From the IMG/VR virus record IMGVR_UViG_3300034061_002046, positions 1 to 29,299 of that record: 29,299 nucleotides of DNA. The stretch is one strand, 5' to 3'. Shown here in pieces: positions 23,302-29,299 of the stretch (its first letter is position 1; every line of letters begins with the position of its first letter). This DNA comes from a virus. A program made the translations under genes and the position numbers. The notes beneath the pieces are model-generated. The model was not told where the DNA came from and made no database searches. It saw nothing but the letters and a program-made list of their open reading frames with translations.

Positions 23302-23916
23302 ATGGCATTGCGCTTTAACGGTCAAAGCCCAACAACAGTAGGCAGTTCTTTTTCTTCTTTTCCAAACAGAGTTATTGGTACAGTATCTGGCCTCACTTTA
23401 CACACCGGGATGCAACCACTTTGGGGGGCTAGAAGAGCTGCACTAACCGCTTTTGGTGAACTGGCGGGTATACCAGACGGTACTACCCATCCGATATCTT
23501 GGCAAATGCCTAACGCTGCTGGACGTATATCTTCTGGATACAATGCATCAACGTTTGTACCTACAGCACAAGGAACTCGCGGGTTGCCCACGTCTGGATC
23601 TATAGGTATTACATTTGCTGTAGATCCCGCACAGCTTCAGTTGATTGTATCTACTGATGGCACAACGGGCATAACCTTTACACTAGAGGGCAATGCTAAG
23701 GCAGTATTAGATGCTGTAGCCAACATACAGTTACAATTTACTGTTGAAGATGCCCAAATTGGAGCTAAAGCTGACACTGAGGGTACTTCTTCTATGGTGT
23801 TTACTGCAACTGCAACTCCAAAGGCATTGGGTAATATAGAGGGAAGCATTACACCATTTACCGAACTAAGTCCACAGAGCCTAGCACAAGCAGTTTGGTC
23901 CTATCAGCTGCCATAA
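23302..23916 (+). CDS. hypothetical virion-associated protein
   Basis: A 204-residue protein whose ATG directly follows the upstream TAA; GGGGTGG in the last upstream codons can act as ribosome binding site. Residues 1-95 (LRFNGQSPTTVGSSFSSFPN, ISWQMPNAAGRISSGYNAST) are not recognised. Residues 96-180 contain three related strand units, IGITFAVDPAQLQLIV, ITFTLEGNAKAVLDAVA and LQFTVEDAQIGAKAD, so it has a small internal repeat of ~28 residues. The end SPQSLAQAVWSYQLP resembles C-termini of other small phage tail proteins. By position it belongs with the structural genes; function unknown. Confidence 0.6.
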   Translation: MALRFNGQSPTTVGSSFSSFPNRVIGTVSGLTLHTGMQPLWGARRAALTAFGELAGIPDGTTHPISWQMPNAAGRISSGYNASTFVPTAQGTRGLPTSGSIGITFAVDPAQLQLIVSTDGTTGITFTLEGNAKAVLDAVANIQLQFTVEDAQIGAKADTEGTSSMVFTATATPKALGNIEGSITPFTELSPQSLAQAVWSYQLP

Positions 23917-23934
23917 TACTCTTAGAGGTGTAAT

Positions 23935-25593
23935 ATGACCACAGCAGCACAAAAACTGGTTGCACTATCTGGATTGACCGGTGTTAGTGCTGCAAATCAC
24001 TTAATAGCAATAAGTACTGGTGGTACCACTGCGGGCTCTAGACTGCTGAGTAGGTCTGGTATTGCCAGTGGTACTGCCAGTCAGCACTTAAACAGCATAG
24101 TAATTGGTGGTAGTAGAACAGGCACTTTAACAGTTGTAGAAACTGGCTTAGACCAATTTAATGCTACCAATATTACTGGTGCTGTTACCGGATATTTAAG
24201 CGGTACTGAGACTGGCACTGACAGCTTCCAGGGGCTAGTAAGATCTATAATATCTGGTACGATAACAGGCCAAGAAGTAGGTCAAGATACTGCACTAATA
24301 GTTAGTGAATCTATCAATCTTGGTATCCTTACCAGCCAAGAAATAGGCCAAGATACAGCAAATCTAGCAGCAAAACTGCTAGTACGTGGTACACTATTAC
24401 CCACTGAACTGTCTGATATCGCACAGCTATTGGGTAAGTTATCTGTTAGTGGTACTCTAGCAGTCACAGAACTAACAGATACAATTCAAGCTATTGCCAA
24501 GATTTTAATTCGTGGTAACATAACAACTAGCGAATTAAGTTTAGATAGTGCCCAAGCAGTAGCTAAATTATTAGTAAGAGGTGCTCTGGTTGCCTCAGAG
24601 ACTGGCAACGATGTAGCTCTTAGTGTAGCCAAGGTACTTGTTAACGGTACTTTGAGTGCCACAGAGTTTGGTGGCCAAGACGTATTCTCTAGTGGCGGCG
24701 TAGCAAAAATTGCTTATGGTACCGTTAATGCTCTAGAATCGGCAGACTATGGCTCAGTAATAGCAAAATTATTAGTCAATGGAACACTTGCCCCAACAGA
24801 GCTAACTACAGATCAGGCCGCCATACTGGCTAAATCTATAGTTACAGGTACGGTGGGCGTATCAGAGGCCCAAACAGACCAAGCTCAGATAGTAGCCAAA
24901 GCTATATTTAGGGGCCAACTGGCTGGTATAGAGCCAACTGTTGACATTGCCCAAGCACTGGCCAGGTCTATTGTTACAGGTTACTGGACCTCAACAGATT
25001 CTACAGATCAGGCAAGCAGTACTGGCAGAGTAGCCATAACAGGACTTGCTTCAGCACTTGAAAATCCAGATCAGTCTAATTTAATAGCTAAATTACTGAT
25101 TCGTGGTAACTTTAGTGCAACTGAAACAGAAACAGATAGTCTTCAGGGTCTTGCTAAATCAGTTATTTCTGGCTACTCTTCTACTACAGAGTTTGGTAGT
25201 GATTTTGCTCAATTTAGTGCTAAACTTTTACTAAAAGCGTCTTCTGTTAAATCAATAGATATAGCATATACTTCTATTGGTCAAACCAAAATAGCTGTAC
25301 TAAGTAATGTAGTAATACCACTTAACGGATCTAGCACAGCTGTAAGAATAGCTATAAGCTCAAGGGTATCAGAAACCTACATAAGACAAGTAGAAGATGG
25401 CATAGTTATTAGTGCTTCCATACCTGAGCCCTTATTTATAACTGTTATATCTGAAGATAGTATAGTCTATCACGGAGTAGCCAGCGAGTTTATTATTACT
25501 CAAACTGTCGATGACATATTTGTCAGCACAGATAACGCAGTCCAAAATGTAACCGATGTTGGAGTAAAACAAGTAGTAATTACTGAACTATGA
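23935..25593 (+). CDS. long repeat fibre protein with 21-22-residue GTLxxTE repeats
   Basis: A 552-residue protein with GAGGTG before ATG 23935. Residues 1-60 are an Ala/Ser/Gly-rich start; residues ~68-425 hold about 16 repeats of 21-22 residues (one of 24) with core E[TL]xxDxAQxxAKLLVxGTLxxT; residues 430-552 are a different, beta-rich end (VVIPLNGSSTAVRIAISSRV, ETYIRQVEDGIVISASIPEP). Repeats with this GTLxxTE step occur in very long phage and bacterial surface proteins, probably as a beta-solenoid or trimeric shaft. The distal domain would be the tip. It is the last structural gene of the second unit, mirroring the acidic repeat fibre of the first. Role as a fibre is inferred. Confidence 0.75.
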   Translation: MTTAAQKLVALSGLTGVSAANHLIAISTGGTTAGSRLLSRSGIASGTASQHLNSIVIGGSRTGTLTVVETGLDQFNATNITGAVTGYLSGTETGTDSFQGLVRSIISGTITGQEVGQDTALIVSESINLGILTSQEIGQDTANLAAKLLVRGTLLPTELSDIAQLLGKLSVSGTLAVTELTDTIQAIAKILIRGNITTSELSLDSAQAVAKLLVRGALVASETGNDVALSVAKVLVNGTLSATEFGGQDVFSSGGVAKIAYGTVNALESADYGSVIAKLLVNGTLAPTELTTDQAAILAKSIVTGTVGVSEAQTDQAQIVAKAIFRGQLAGIEPTVDIAQALARSIVTGYWTSTDSTDQASSTGRVAITGLASALENPDQSNLIAKLLIRGNFSATETETDSLQGLAKSVISGYSSTTEFGSDFAQFSAKLLLKASSVKSIDIAYTSIGQTKIAVLSNVVIPLNGSSTAVRIAISSRVSETYIRQVEDGIVISASIPEPLFITVISEDSIVYHGVASEFIITQTVDDIFVSTDNAVQNVTDVGVKQVVITEL

Positions 25594-25606
25594 TAGGAAT
25601 ATAACT

Positions 25607-26092
25607 ATGCTAGAATTTGCAGCAAGTGGCATTTTAGGATCAATCTTCGGTGGGTTGTTCCGGTTGGCCCCAGAGGTGTTGAAGTTCTGGGATCGAAAGG
25701 ACGACCGCAAACACGAACTGGCGATGTATGGCTTACAAATTGACTTGGAAAAAACTAAAGGTCAAGTAAAGATCGAAGAAAAGTACATTGACTATGGCAT
25801 TGCAAATACTCAGGCTATTCAGAGCGCTTTTGAGAGTCAAGCCAAAGAGGCATCCAACAGCTATCGTTGGGTAGCTGCACTGAGTGCCTTAGTCCGACCA
25901 ATGGTGACTTATGTACTATTTGGTATGTACGTGGCATTTAAGGTAATCGTTATCTCTTACGCAATGCAAAATGGTGCCAACTGGATTGACATTGCAAACA
26001 AGCACTGGACACCAGACGACTTTGCAATGTTAAACATGATATTGACATTCTGGTTCTTGGGCCGCAGTATTGAAAAGCGTAGTGGGTCATGA
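25607..26092 (+). CDS. putative holin (three-TM, GTA-holin-like)
   Basis: A 161-residue protein with AGGAA before ATG 25607. N-terminal hydrophobic segment at about 6-25, a long charged helix with Lys/Glu (residues 28-85, KDDRKHELAMYGLQIDLEKT), then hydrophobic segments at about 88-119 (RWVAALSALVRPMVTYVLFG) and 140-156. This layout, with RWxAxxxxLVRP before the membrane pair, matches 3-TM holin-type proteins found beside endolysins in many aquatic phages. The stop overlaps the start of the lysozyme gene (ATGA), which strongly supports a lysis role: making inner-membrane lesions that release or activate the endolysin. Holin by context and topology; no experimental certainty. Confidence 0.7.
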   Translation: MLEFAASGILGSIFGGLFRLAPEVLKFWDRKDDRKHELAMYGLQIDLEKTKGQVKIEEKYIDYGIANTQAIQSAFESQAKEASNSYRWVAALSALVRPMVTYVLFGMYVAFKVIVISYAMQNGANWIDIANKHWTPDDFAMLNMILTFWFLGRSIEKRSGS

Positions 26093-26625
26093 CCCAAGAA
26101 GCCGTCAAATTGTGTACAGATGCCCTCTTACATCCCTTTGAGGGCTATCACAAACGTCTAGCAAATGGTGATTGTGAAAGTTATCCAGATCCTGCGAGTC
26201 CCCTAGGCCGAGGGTTGGTTACCAAAGGTCAAGCAGCTCAAATGACACCAGACGAACTGCTCAAAGCAGGGCACCCATGGACTATTGGTTGGGGTACTAC
26301 AGGACCTGACATTGTGCCTGGACTGGTGTGGACACGTGAACAAGCTGACCGTCGATTTGAGGCAATGCTCAGCAAGTTTGTGAATGGGGCAATCAGCCTC
26401 AGCCCCAACCTATTAAATGAACCGCCCAGAAGGTTGGCGGCAATCATTAGTTTTTGTTATAACTGTGGTTTAGGTAACTACAGAATTAGCACTCTGCGAA
26501 AACGGGTCAATCAGGGTGACTGGTGGGGTGCATACGAAGAAATACAAAAATGGAATAAAGCGCAAGGTATTGTGTTAAATGGATTAACACGCCGCCGCCT
26601 AGCAGAAGGCAAGTTTCTTCTTTAG
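26089..26625 (+). CDS. endolysin, GH24 (T4/P22/RRRD-type) lysozyme
   Basis: A 178-residue muramidase that would cleave the MurNAc-GlcNAc bond of peptidoglycan for host lysis. Visible family marks: catalytic Glu18 in HPFEGYHKR, an acidic residue in YPDP (Asp34), TIGWGTTG (Thr70/71 completing the Glu-Asp-Thr set), and the C-terminal half SFCYNCGLGNYRISTLRKRV, ending GLTRRRLAEGKF, the usual RRxxE end of the phage lysozyme fold. A ~30-residue insertion between YPDP and TIGW (containing TKGQAAQMTPDELL) is longer than in T4 lysozyme. No signal peptide or signal-anchor is evident, so release would depend on the holin whose stop codon overlaps this start. Confidence 0.9.
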   Translation: MTQEAVKLCTDALLHPFEGYHKRLANGDCESYPDPASPLGRGLVTKGQAAQMTPDELLKAGHPWTIGWGTTGPDIVPGLVWTREQADRRFEAMLSKFVNGAISLSPNLLNEPPRRLAAIISFCYNCGLGNYRISTLRKRVNQGDWWGAYEEIQKWNKAQGIVLNGLTRRRLAEGKFLL

Positions 26626-26652
26626 GTGTTCTTCAACCAACCTTCAAAACCT

Positions 26653-27351
26653 ATGGCAAATTCAAGTGGCAAGAAAGCTCGCAGAGCAGCAAGTGAAGCC
26701 CCTAAATCCGAGTTCTTGACCAGAACAGGGTTTAAGGAAGTAAAACCACTAAATTATATACAGGAAACGTATTTAAATGCTATAAAGACAAATGAAATTG
26801 TTTTTGGTATTGGAAGTGCGGGCACAGGCAAAACCTATGTGGCTGCAAGCTATGCTGCAAGTGAACTGTTTCACCGTCGCGTGGAAAAGATCATTTTAAC
26901 CAGACCCAACGTAGAAACTGGCAGAGGTCTGGGATTCCTACCCGGCACACTGGAAGAAAAATACGAACCGTACCTAGATCCCTTTGATCAGGTGTTCCAA
27001 CGGTCACTGGGCAGTGGTTTTTACGAGTACGCTTTGAAGAGCAAAGCCATTGAACCACGTCCACTGGGCTTTATGAGAGGTGCTACTTTTGACAACGCCA
27101 TTGTGTTAGTAGATGAGGCTCAAAACGCTACAAAAACAGAATTCAAAATGTTGTTGAGTCGTATTGGTCGCAATACCAAAATGATTATTAGCGGCGACCA
27201 TGAACAGAGTGATATTGGTAATGACAGCGGCCTGACAGATGCAGTCACCAGACTAGAAGGCATACCCGGCATTGAAGTTGTCCGCTTCTTGGACAGCGAC
27301 ATTGTACGAAGCAAAATGTGTAAACAAATAATCCTAGCTTATAAGAATTGA
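26653..27351 (+). CDS. phoH: PhoH-family P-loop ATPase
   Basis: A 232-residue PhoH-like protein. The frame also contains a GTG at 26626, directly after the lysozyme stop, giving 241 residues; neither has a good Shine-Dalgarno site, and ATG 26653 is preferred because MANSSGKKAR begins a usual basic, disordered N-terminus. Walker A is GSAGTGKT (54-61), Walker B AIVLVDEAQN (149-158), followed by SGDHEQSD (180-187) and the RFxDxDIVR region near the end, all standard for PhoH. The length suits the single-domain phage form. PhoH is common in marine and freshwater phages as an auxiliary gene; proposed roles include RNA handling and the phosphate response, but the function in phage is unsettled. Confidence 0.9.
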   Translation: MANSSGKKARRAASEAPKSEFLTRTGFKEVKPLNYIQETYLNAIKTNEIVFGIGSAGTGKTYVAASYAASELFHRRVEKIILTRPNVETGRGLGFLPGTLEEKYEPYLDPFDQVFQRSLGSGFYEYALKSKAIEPRPLGFMRGATFDNAIVLVDEAQNATKTEFKMLLSRIGRNTKMIISGDHEQSDIGNDSGLTDAVTRLEGIPGIEVVRFLDSDIVRSKMCKQIILAYKN

Positions 27352-27358
27352 GAAGACC

Positions 27359-28135
27359 ATGGCCAAAGAACTGTGTCCAGTGGGTACAATGTATCCAGAT
27401 ATTAATTTAAGTAACCACTTGGCAGCGGTTCAATACGCCAACTACGGACCTGCCGAGGCTCGTGACAGCAACCCTGAATTTTGGGAAATGAAACAAGAAG
27501 TCTGGGGTGTTAGTGAAGGCCAAGCCCGTATGAGGGTATGTGCCAGTTGTCATCACCACGATCGTTCACCAGAAACCCTAGACTGCATCATTGAGGGCCC
27601 GGTCGGTGAGTGGAACGAGAGCGACCTACCGGTCACTCCCAAGTTTACAGACATTGACGGTATGCCGGTCTGGTACTGTAGTCGTTGGAATATGACTGTG
27701 AGTCCCATCAGGGTGTGTGATCAGTGGGAAATGGAAGGCAACGGAGACCACGACGAAGAACTTTCAGAAGAAGAGACCGAAAAGTCTTACTTTGAAAAGG
27801 CAGCAACTACCTACAAGCCTACAACTGGCATGGCCTCCGCAGCACGGCGTGCATTGAAGTGGAAAAAAGAAGGCCACTCCGGTGGAACCCGTGTCGGCCT
27901 GGCCAGAGCAAATCAACTTGTAAATCGTGAAAACTTGACTGCTAGTACAGTAATGAGAATGCACTCATTTTTTAGCCGTCATGAAGTAGACAAGAGGGCA
28001 ACAGGATTCAACAGTGGAGAAGAAGGTTTTCCAAGCCCCGGGCGAGTAGCTTGGGACTTGTGGGGTGGAGATGGTGGCCAGTCTTGGGCCAAAGCTAAGC
28101 GAGATCAAATAGTAAGGGCTCGCGAAAACAACTAA
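27359..28135 (+). CDS. two-domain protein: Cys-rich N-terminus plus GGTRVGLARA-type C-terminal domain
   Basis: A 258-residue protein. Residues 1-125 include CASCHHHD (Cys61, Cys64), Cys76, WYCSRW (Cys107) and VCDQWE (Cys120), a spacing that could bind zinc or an iron-sulphur cluster; similar Cys-rich segments ending CDxWE occur in other phage proteins. Residues 128-145 are an acidic linker (HDEELSEEETEK). Residues 150-255 are a recognisable phage domain: YKPTTGMASAARRALKWKKE, GGTRVGLARANQLVNRENL, VMRMHSFFSRHE, PSPGRVAWDLWGGDGGQSWA. This domain is seen attached to various phage proteins, including head-morphogenesis proteins; its function is unknown to me. The gene begins eight bases after the phoH stop. 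Unclassified but complete. Confidence 0.75.
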   Translation: MAKELCPVGTMYPDINLSNHLAAVQYANYGPAEARDSNPEFWEMKQEVWGVSEGQARMRVCASCHHHDRSPETLDCIIEGPVGEWNESDLPVTPKFTDIDGMPVWYCSRWNMTVSPIRVCDQWEMEGNGDHDEELSEEETEKSYFEKAATTYKPTTGMASAARRALKWKKEGHSGGTRVGLARANQLVNRENLTASTVMRMHSFFSRHEVDKRATGFNSGEEGFPSPGRVAWDLWGGDGGQSWAKAKRDQIVRARENN

Positions 28136-28145
28136 GAGGTGACCT

Positions 28146-28469
28146 ATGGCTGATCCAACAGGTTATTTAAGTGCAAAAGTAGCTAGTATGGTAGGCGGAC
28201 TTTTTGGCGGATTTGCAATCCTGACCTTTATCAAACCCAAAACTATTGGTGAAGCATTTATGAGGGGTGGAATGAGTGTGGGCAGTTCAATGGTTTTTAC
28301 ACAACCACTGCTAGATATAGCTGGTATATCTAATAATTGGGAAACACAGCTCATGGGCGGATTTTGTGTGGGATTTTTAGCATACACTGTATTAGGTATG
28401 ATAGCTAATTTCCTACAGAAAAATCAACACAAAGACATTGTTGAAGTAGTCAAGGATGTAAAAAAATGA
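28146..28469 (+). CDS. small membrane protein, possible second holin/antiholin
   Basis: A 107-residue protein with GAGGTG before ATG 28146. Hydrophobic segments lie at about 12-29 (VASMVGGLFGGFAILTFI), 40-58 and 70-90 (MGGFCVGFLAYTVLGMIANF), followed by a charged C-terminus (QKNQHKDIVEVVKDVKK), a topology typical of class I or III holins. Its stop overlaps the start of the next membrane-protein gene (ATGA), so the two are made together. It lies outside the holin-lysozyme pair, three genes downstream. A lysis-modulating role is inference from size and topology; other membrane functions are possible. Confidence 0.7.
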   Translation: MADPTGYLSAKVASMVGGLFGGFAILTFIKPKTIGEAFMRGGMSVGSSMVFTQPLLDIAGISNNWETQLMGGFCVGFLAYTVLGMIANFLQKNQHKDIVEVVKDVKK

Positions 28470-28807
28470 TTACCAGCCTAGCCGTATTTTTTAACTCTTG
28501 GACATTGTTGTTAAACTTTGTTAGCCACTTTGTAGTTTTTATAGGTATTCTCTATGTTGCTATACACAATCGAGAACTGAAGTCTTGGGTTATTACTCCA
28601 CTATGGTACTTGGGCCTGACCAGCGGGTTTGTGTGTGCCACAATTGTGGTTCAGTGGGCTGTAGGGCCCGAACACCCAATGAGCTACTGGACTTTAGGTG
28701 TTGTTGGTGAAATAATGTCACACTTTGTACTGGCAGCAATAAGTTTTATACTGTTTATAAAAACGCTCAAAGCAGACCTGAATTACAAAAGACTGCGCAA
28801 AAAATGA
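28466..28807 (+). CDS. small membrane protein, three predicted TM segments
   Basis: A 113-residue protein starting in an ATGA overlap with the previous gene. Hydrophobic stretches at about 10-32 (NSWTLLLNFVSHFVVFIGIL), 43-64 (ITPLWYLGLTSGFVCATIVV) and 76-98, with a basic C-terminus (LKADLNYKRLRKK) that should stay cytoplasmic. I do not recognise the family. Coupled translation suggests it works with the preceding membrane protein, perhaps as a holin/antiholin-like pair or a host-membrane modifying pair. The final A of its TGA (28807) is the first base of the A tract of the bidirectional terminator. Last gene on this strand. Confidence 0.7.
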   Translation: MITSLAVFFNSWTLLLNFVSHFVVFIGILYVAIHNRELKSWVITPLWYLGLTSGFVCATIVVQWAVGPEHPMSYWTLGVVGEIMSHFVLAAISFILFIKTLKADLNYKRLRKK

Positions 28808-28846
28808 AAAAAGCCCCTCAACACAAGTTGAGGGGCTTTTTTCATT
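28803..28846. terminator. bidirectional rho-independent terminator carrying both stop codons
   Basis: A perfect 20-bp inverted repeat (28803-28822 with 28827-28846) around the loop ACAA. The central arms GCCCCTCAAC/GTTGAGGGGC are flanked by A6 and T6, so either strand reads as a strong stem followed by U's. The TGA of the plus-strand gene (28805-28807) and the TGA of the minus-strand gene (28842-28844) are both inside the repeat. Confidence 0.95.
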
Positions 28847-28991
28847 CTTGAGGTTTTTGCTTAGGCAATTGCTCTTGGGCCTGCTGTTGTAGCTTTTGAC
28901 TCAAAGGATTTGCAACTCTTGCAGGTAGTTCTTGTAAACCTGCCAAAATTGCATTTGCTTCTTGTTCAGTTACCTTAAATGTAAATTCCAT
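28842..28991 (-). CDS. 49-residue hypothetical protein downstream of the reductase gene
   Basis: On the minus strand an ATG at 28991 opens 49 codons ending at TGA 28844-28842. The protein starts MEFTFKVTEQEANAILAGLQ, predicted to fold as a short strand-helix, and ends in a Gln-rich tail (QKLQQQAQEQLPKQKPQE). An AAAGGA ribosome binding site overlaps the stop codon of the reductase gene upstream (TAAAGGA), so translation is coupled, and the stop lies in the terminator. All of this supports a real gene. Phage proteins opening with EFxFxVxxxEANxILxxLxxLP are common and small; function unknown to me. Confidence 0.8.
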   Translation of the reverse strand: MEFTFKVTEQEANAILAGLQELPARVANPLSQKLQQQAQEQLPKQKPQE

Positions 28992-29000
28992 GTTTTTCCT

Positions 29001-29299
29001 TTATTTAATTGGGCAAGCTCCTGTGGAGCAGTCGTCTTGTACAATCTCATCAAAACTGTTGGCATTGTTGATATCAACTGGCAATAAGTTTTGAATGTAG
29101 TCTTGATAGGTTTGTTCGTCTACTACTTCTTGCGGCAGGTAGAGATAGCCTAAGTCTTTGGCTGTTTTGGTTGGGTCACTACGGAATAAGAAGCTTACCC
29201 CTACATAGCAATCCCAATTGTTTAATAGCCAGTTCTTAATACCCTCAACTTCGCTTGGATCGTAGCTGATAGTTACCGACGTATTTTGCTGAGTCCAGC
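29001..29299 (-). CDS. nrdJ: ribonucleotide reductase, class II (B12-dependent) C-terminus, partial
   Basis: The minus-strand frame is open from the right edge of the window to TAA at 29003-29001, giving the last 98 residues. The end DDCSTGACPIK has the C-x4-C redox pair that reduces the active site of ribonucleotide reductases after each turnover. The preceding segment ISYDPSEVEGIKNWLLNNWD followed by YVGVSFLFR fits monomeric adenosylcobalamin-dependent enzymes. Class I NrdA would show a YY radical-transfer motif ~30 residues before the cysteine pair, and none is present, which supports class II. The enzyme would supply deoxynucleotides for phage replication. Most of the gene, including its catalytic core, is outside the window. 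Confidence 0.8.
   Translation of the reverse strand, partial: WTQQNTSVTISYDPSEVEGIKNWLLNNWDCYVGVSFLFRSDPTKTAKDLGYLYLPQEVVDEQTYQDYIQNLLPVDINNANSFDEIVQDDCSTGACPIK

Noticed and set aside
7716-25593. Diversity-generating retroelement acting on an adhesin
   Set aside because: No reverse transcriptase frame and no template/variable repeat pair with adenine-biased differences was seen in the window; repeats present are coding shaft or module repeats.

Overview
The window is one stretch of a tailed double-stranded DNA phage genome (Caudoviricetes), probably from an uncultured virus of an aquatic bacterium. The basis is its gene content: a tail-tip protein end of the lambda gpJ type, many virion adhesin and fibre genes, a holin-endolysin pair, PhoH, and a ribonucleotide reductase that looks B12-dependent. 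The last two are typical auxiliary genes of marine and freshwater phages. The gpJ-like end and the absence of contractile-tail genes favour a siphovirus, but no terminase, portal, capsid or tape-measure gene lies here, so morphology and host stay inferred. No integrase, tRNA, CRISPR array, insertion sequence or reverse transcriptase was seen.

Layout, plus strand. 1-3448: 3' end of the gpJ-like tail-tip gene and two tail-associated genes, closed by a terminator. 3450-3512: terminator followed directly by a strong sigma70-type promoter. 3563-6023: first accessory unit (BppU-like protein, a DxxN-repeat fibre, a conserved tail protein), ended by a second terminator. 6109-19175: a dense run of adhesin genes: a fibre with a duplicated domain, two glycine-rich proteins, a triple-LamG protein, two copies of a small-protein/GGTG-protein pair, a 953-residue predicted double beta-propeller, another glycine-rich protein and a 57-residue partner. 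19224-19290: a second copy of the terminator-promoter cassette. 19349-25593: second accessory unit, again opening with a BppU-like protein and closing with a long repeat fibre. 25607-28807: holin, GH24 lysozyme, PhoH, a Cys-rich two-domain protein and two small membrane proteins.

At 28803-28846 a 20-bp perfect inverted repeat ends transcription from both sides and carries the stop codons of both converging genes. Beyond it, on the minus strand, are a 49-codon gene and the C-terminal 98 codons of a class II ribonucleotide reductase that continues past the right edge.

The main story is about 25 kb of host-recognition genes built by duplication and module exchange. Shared N-terminal modules carry different binding domains (poly-glycine or LamG), small partner genes follow fibre genes, paralogous pairs differ by an inserted CBM-like domain, and two transcription units start with the same terminator-promoter-BppU-like arrangement. 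Functions are assigned from family resemblance recalled from sequence patterns; no database search was possible.
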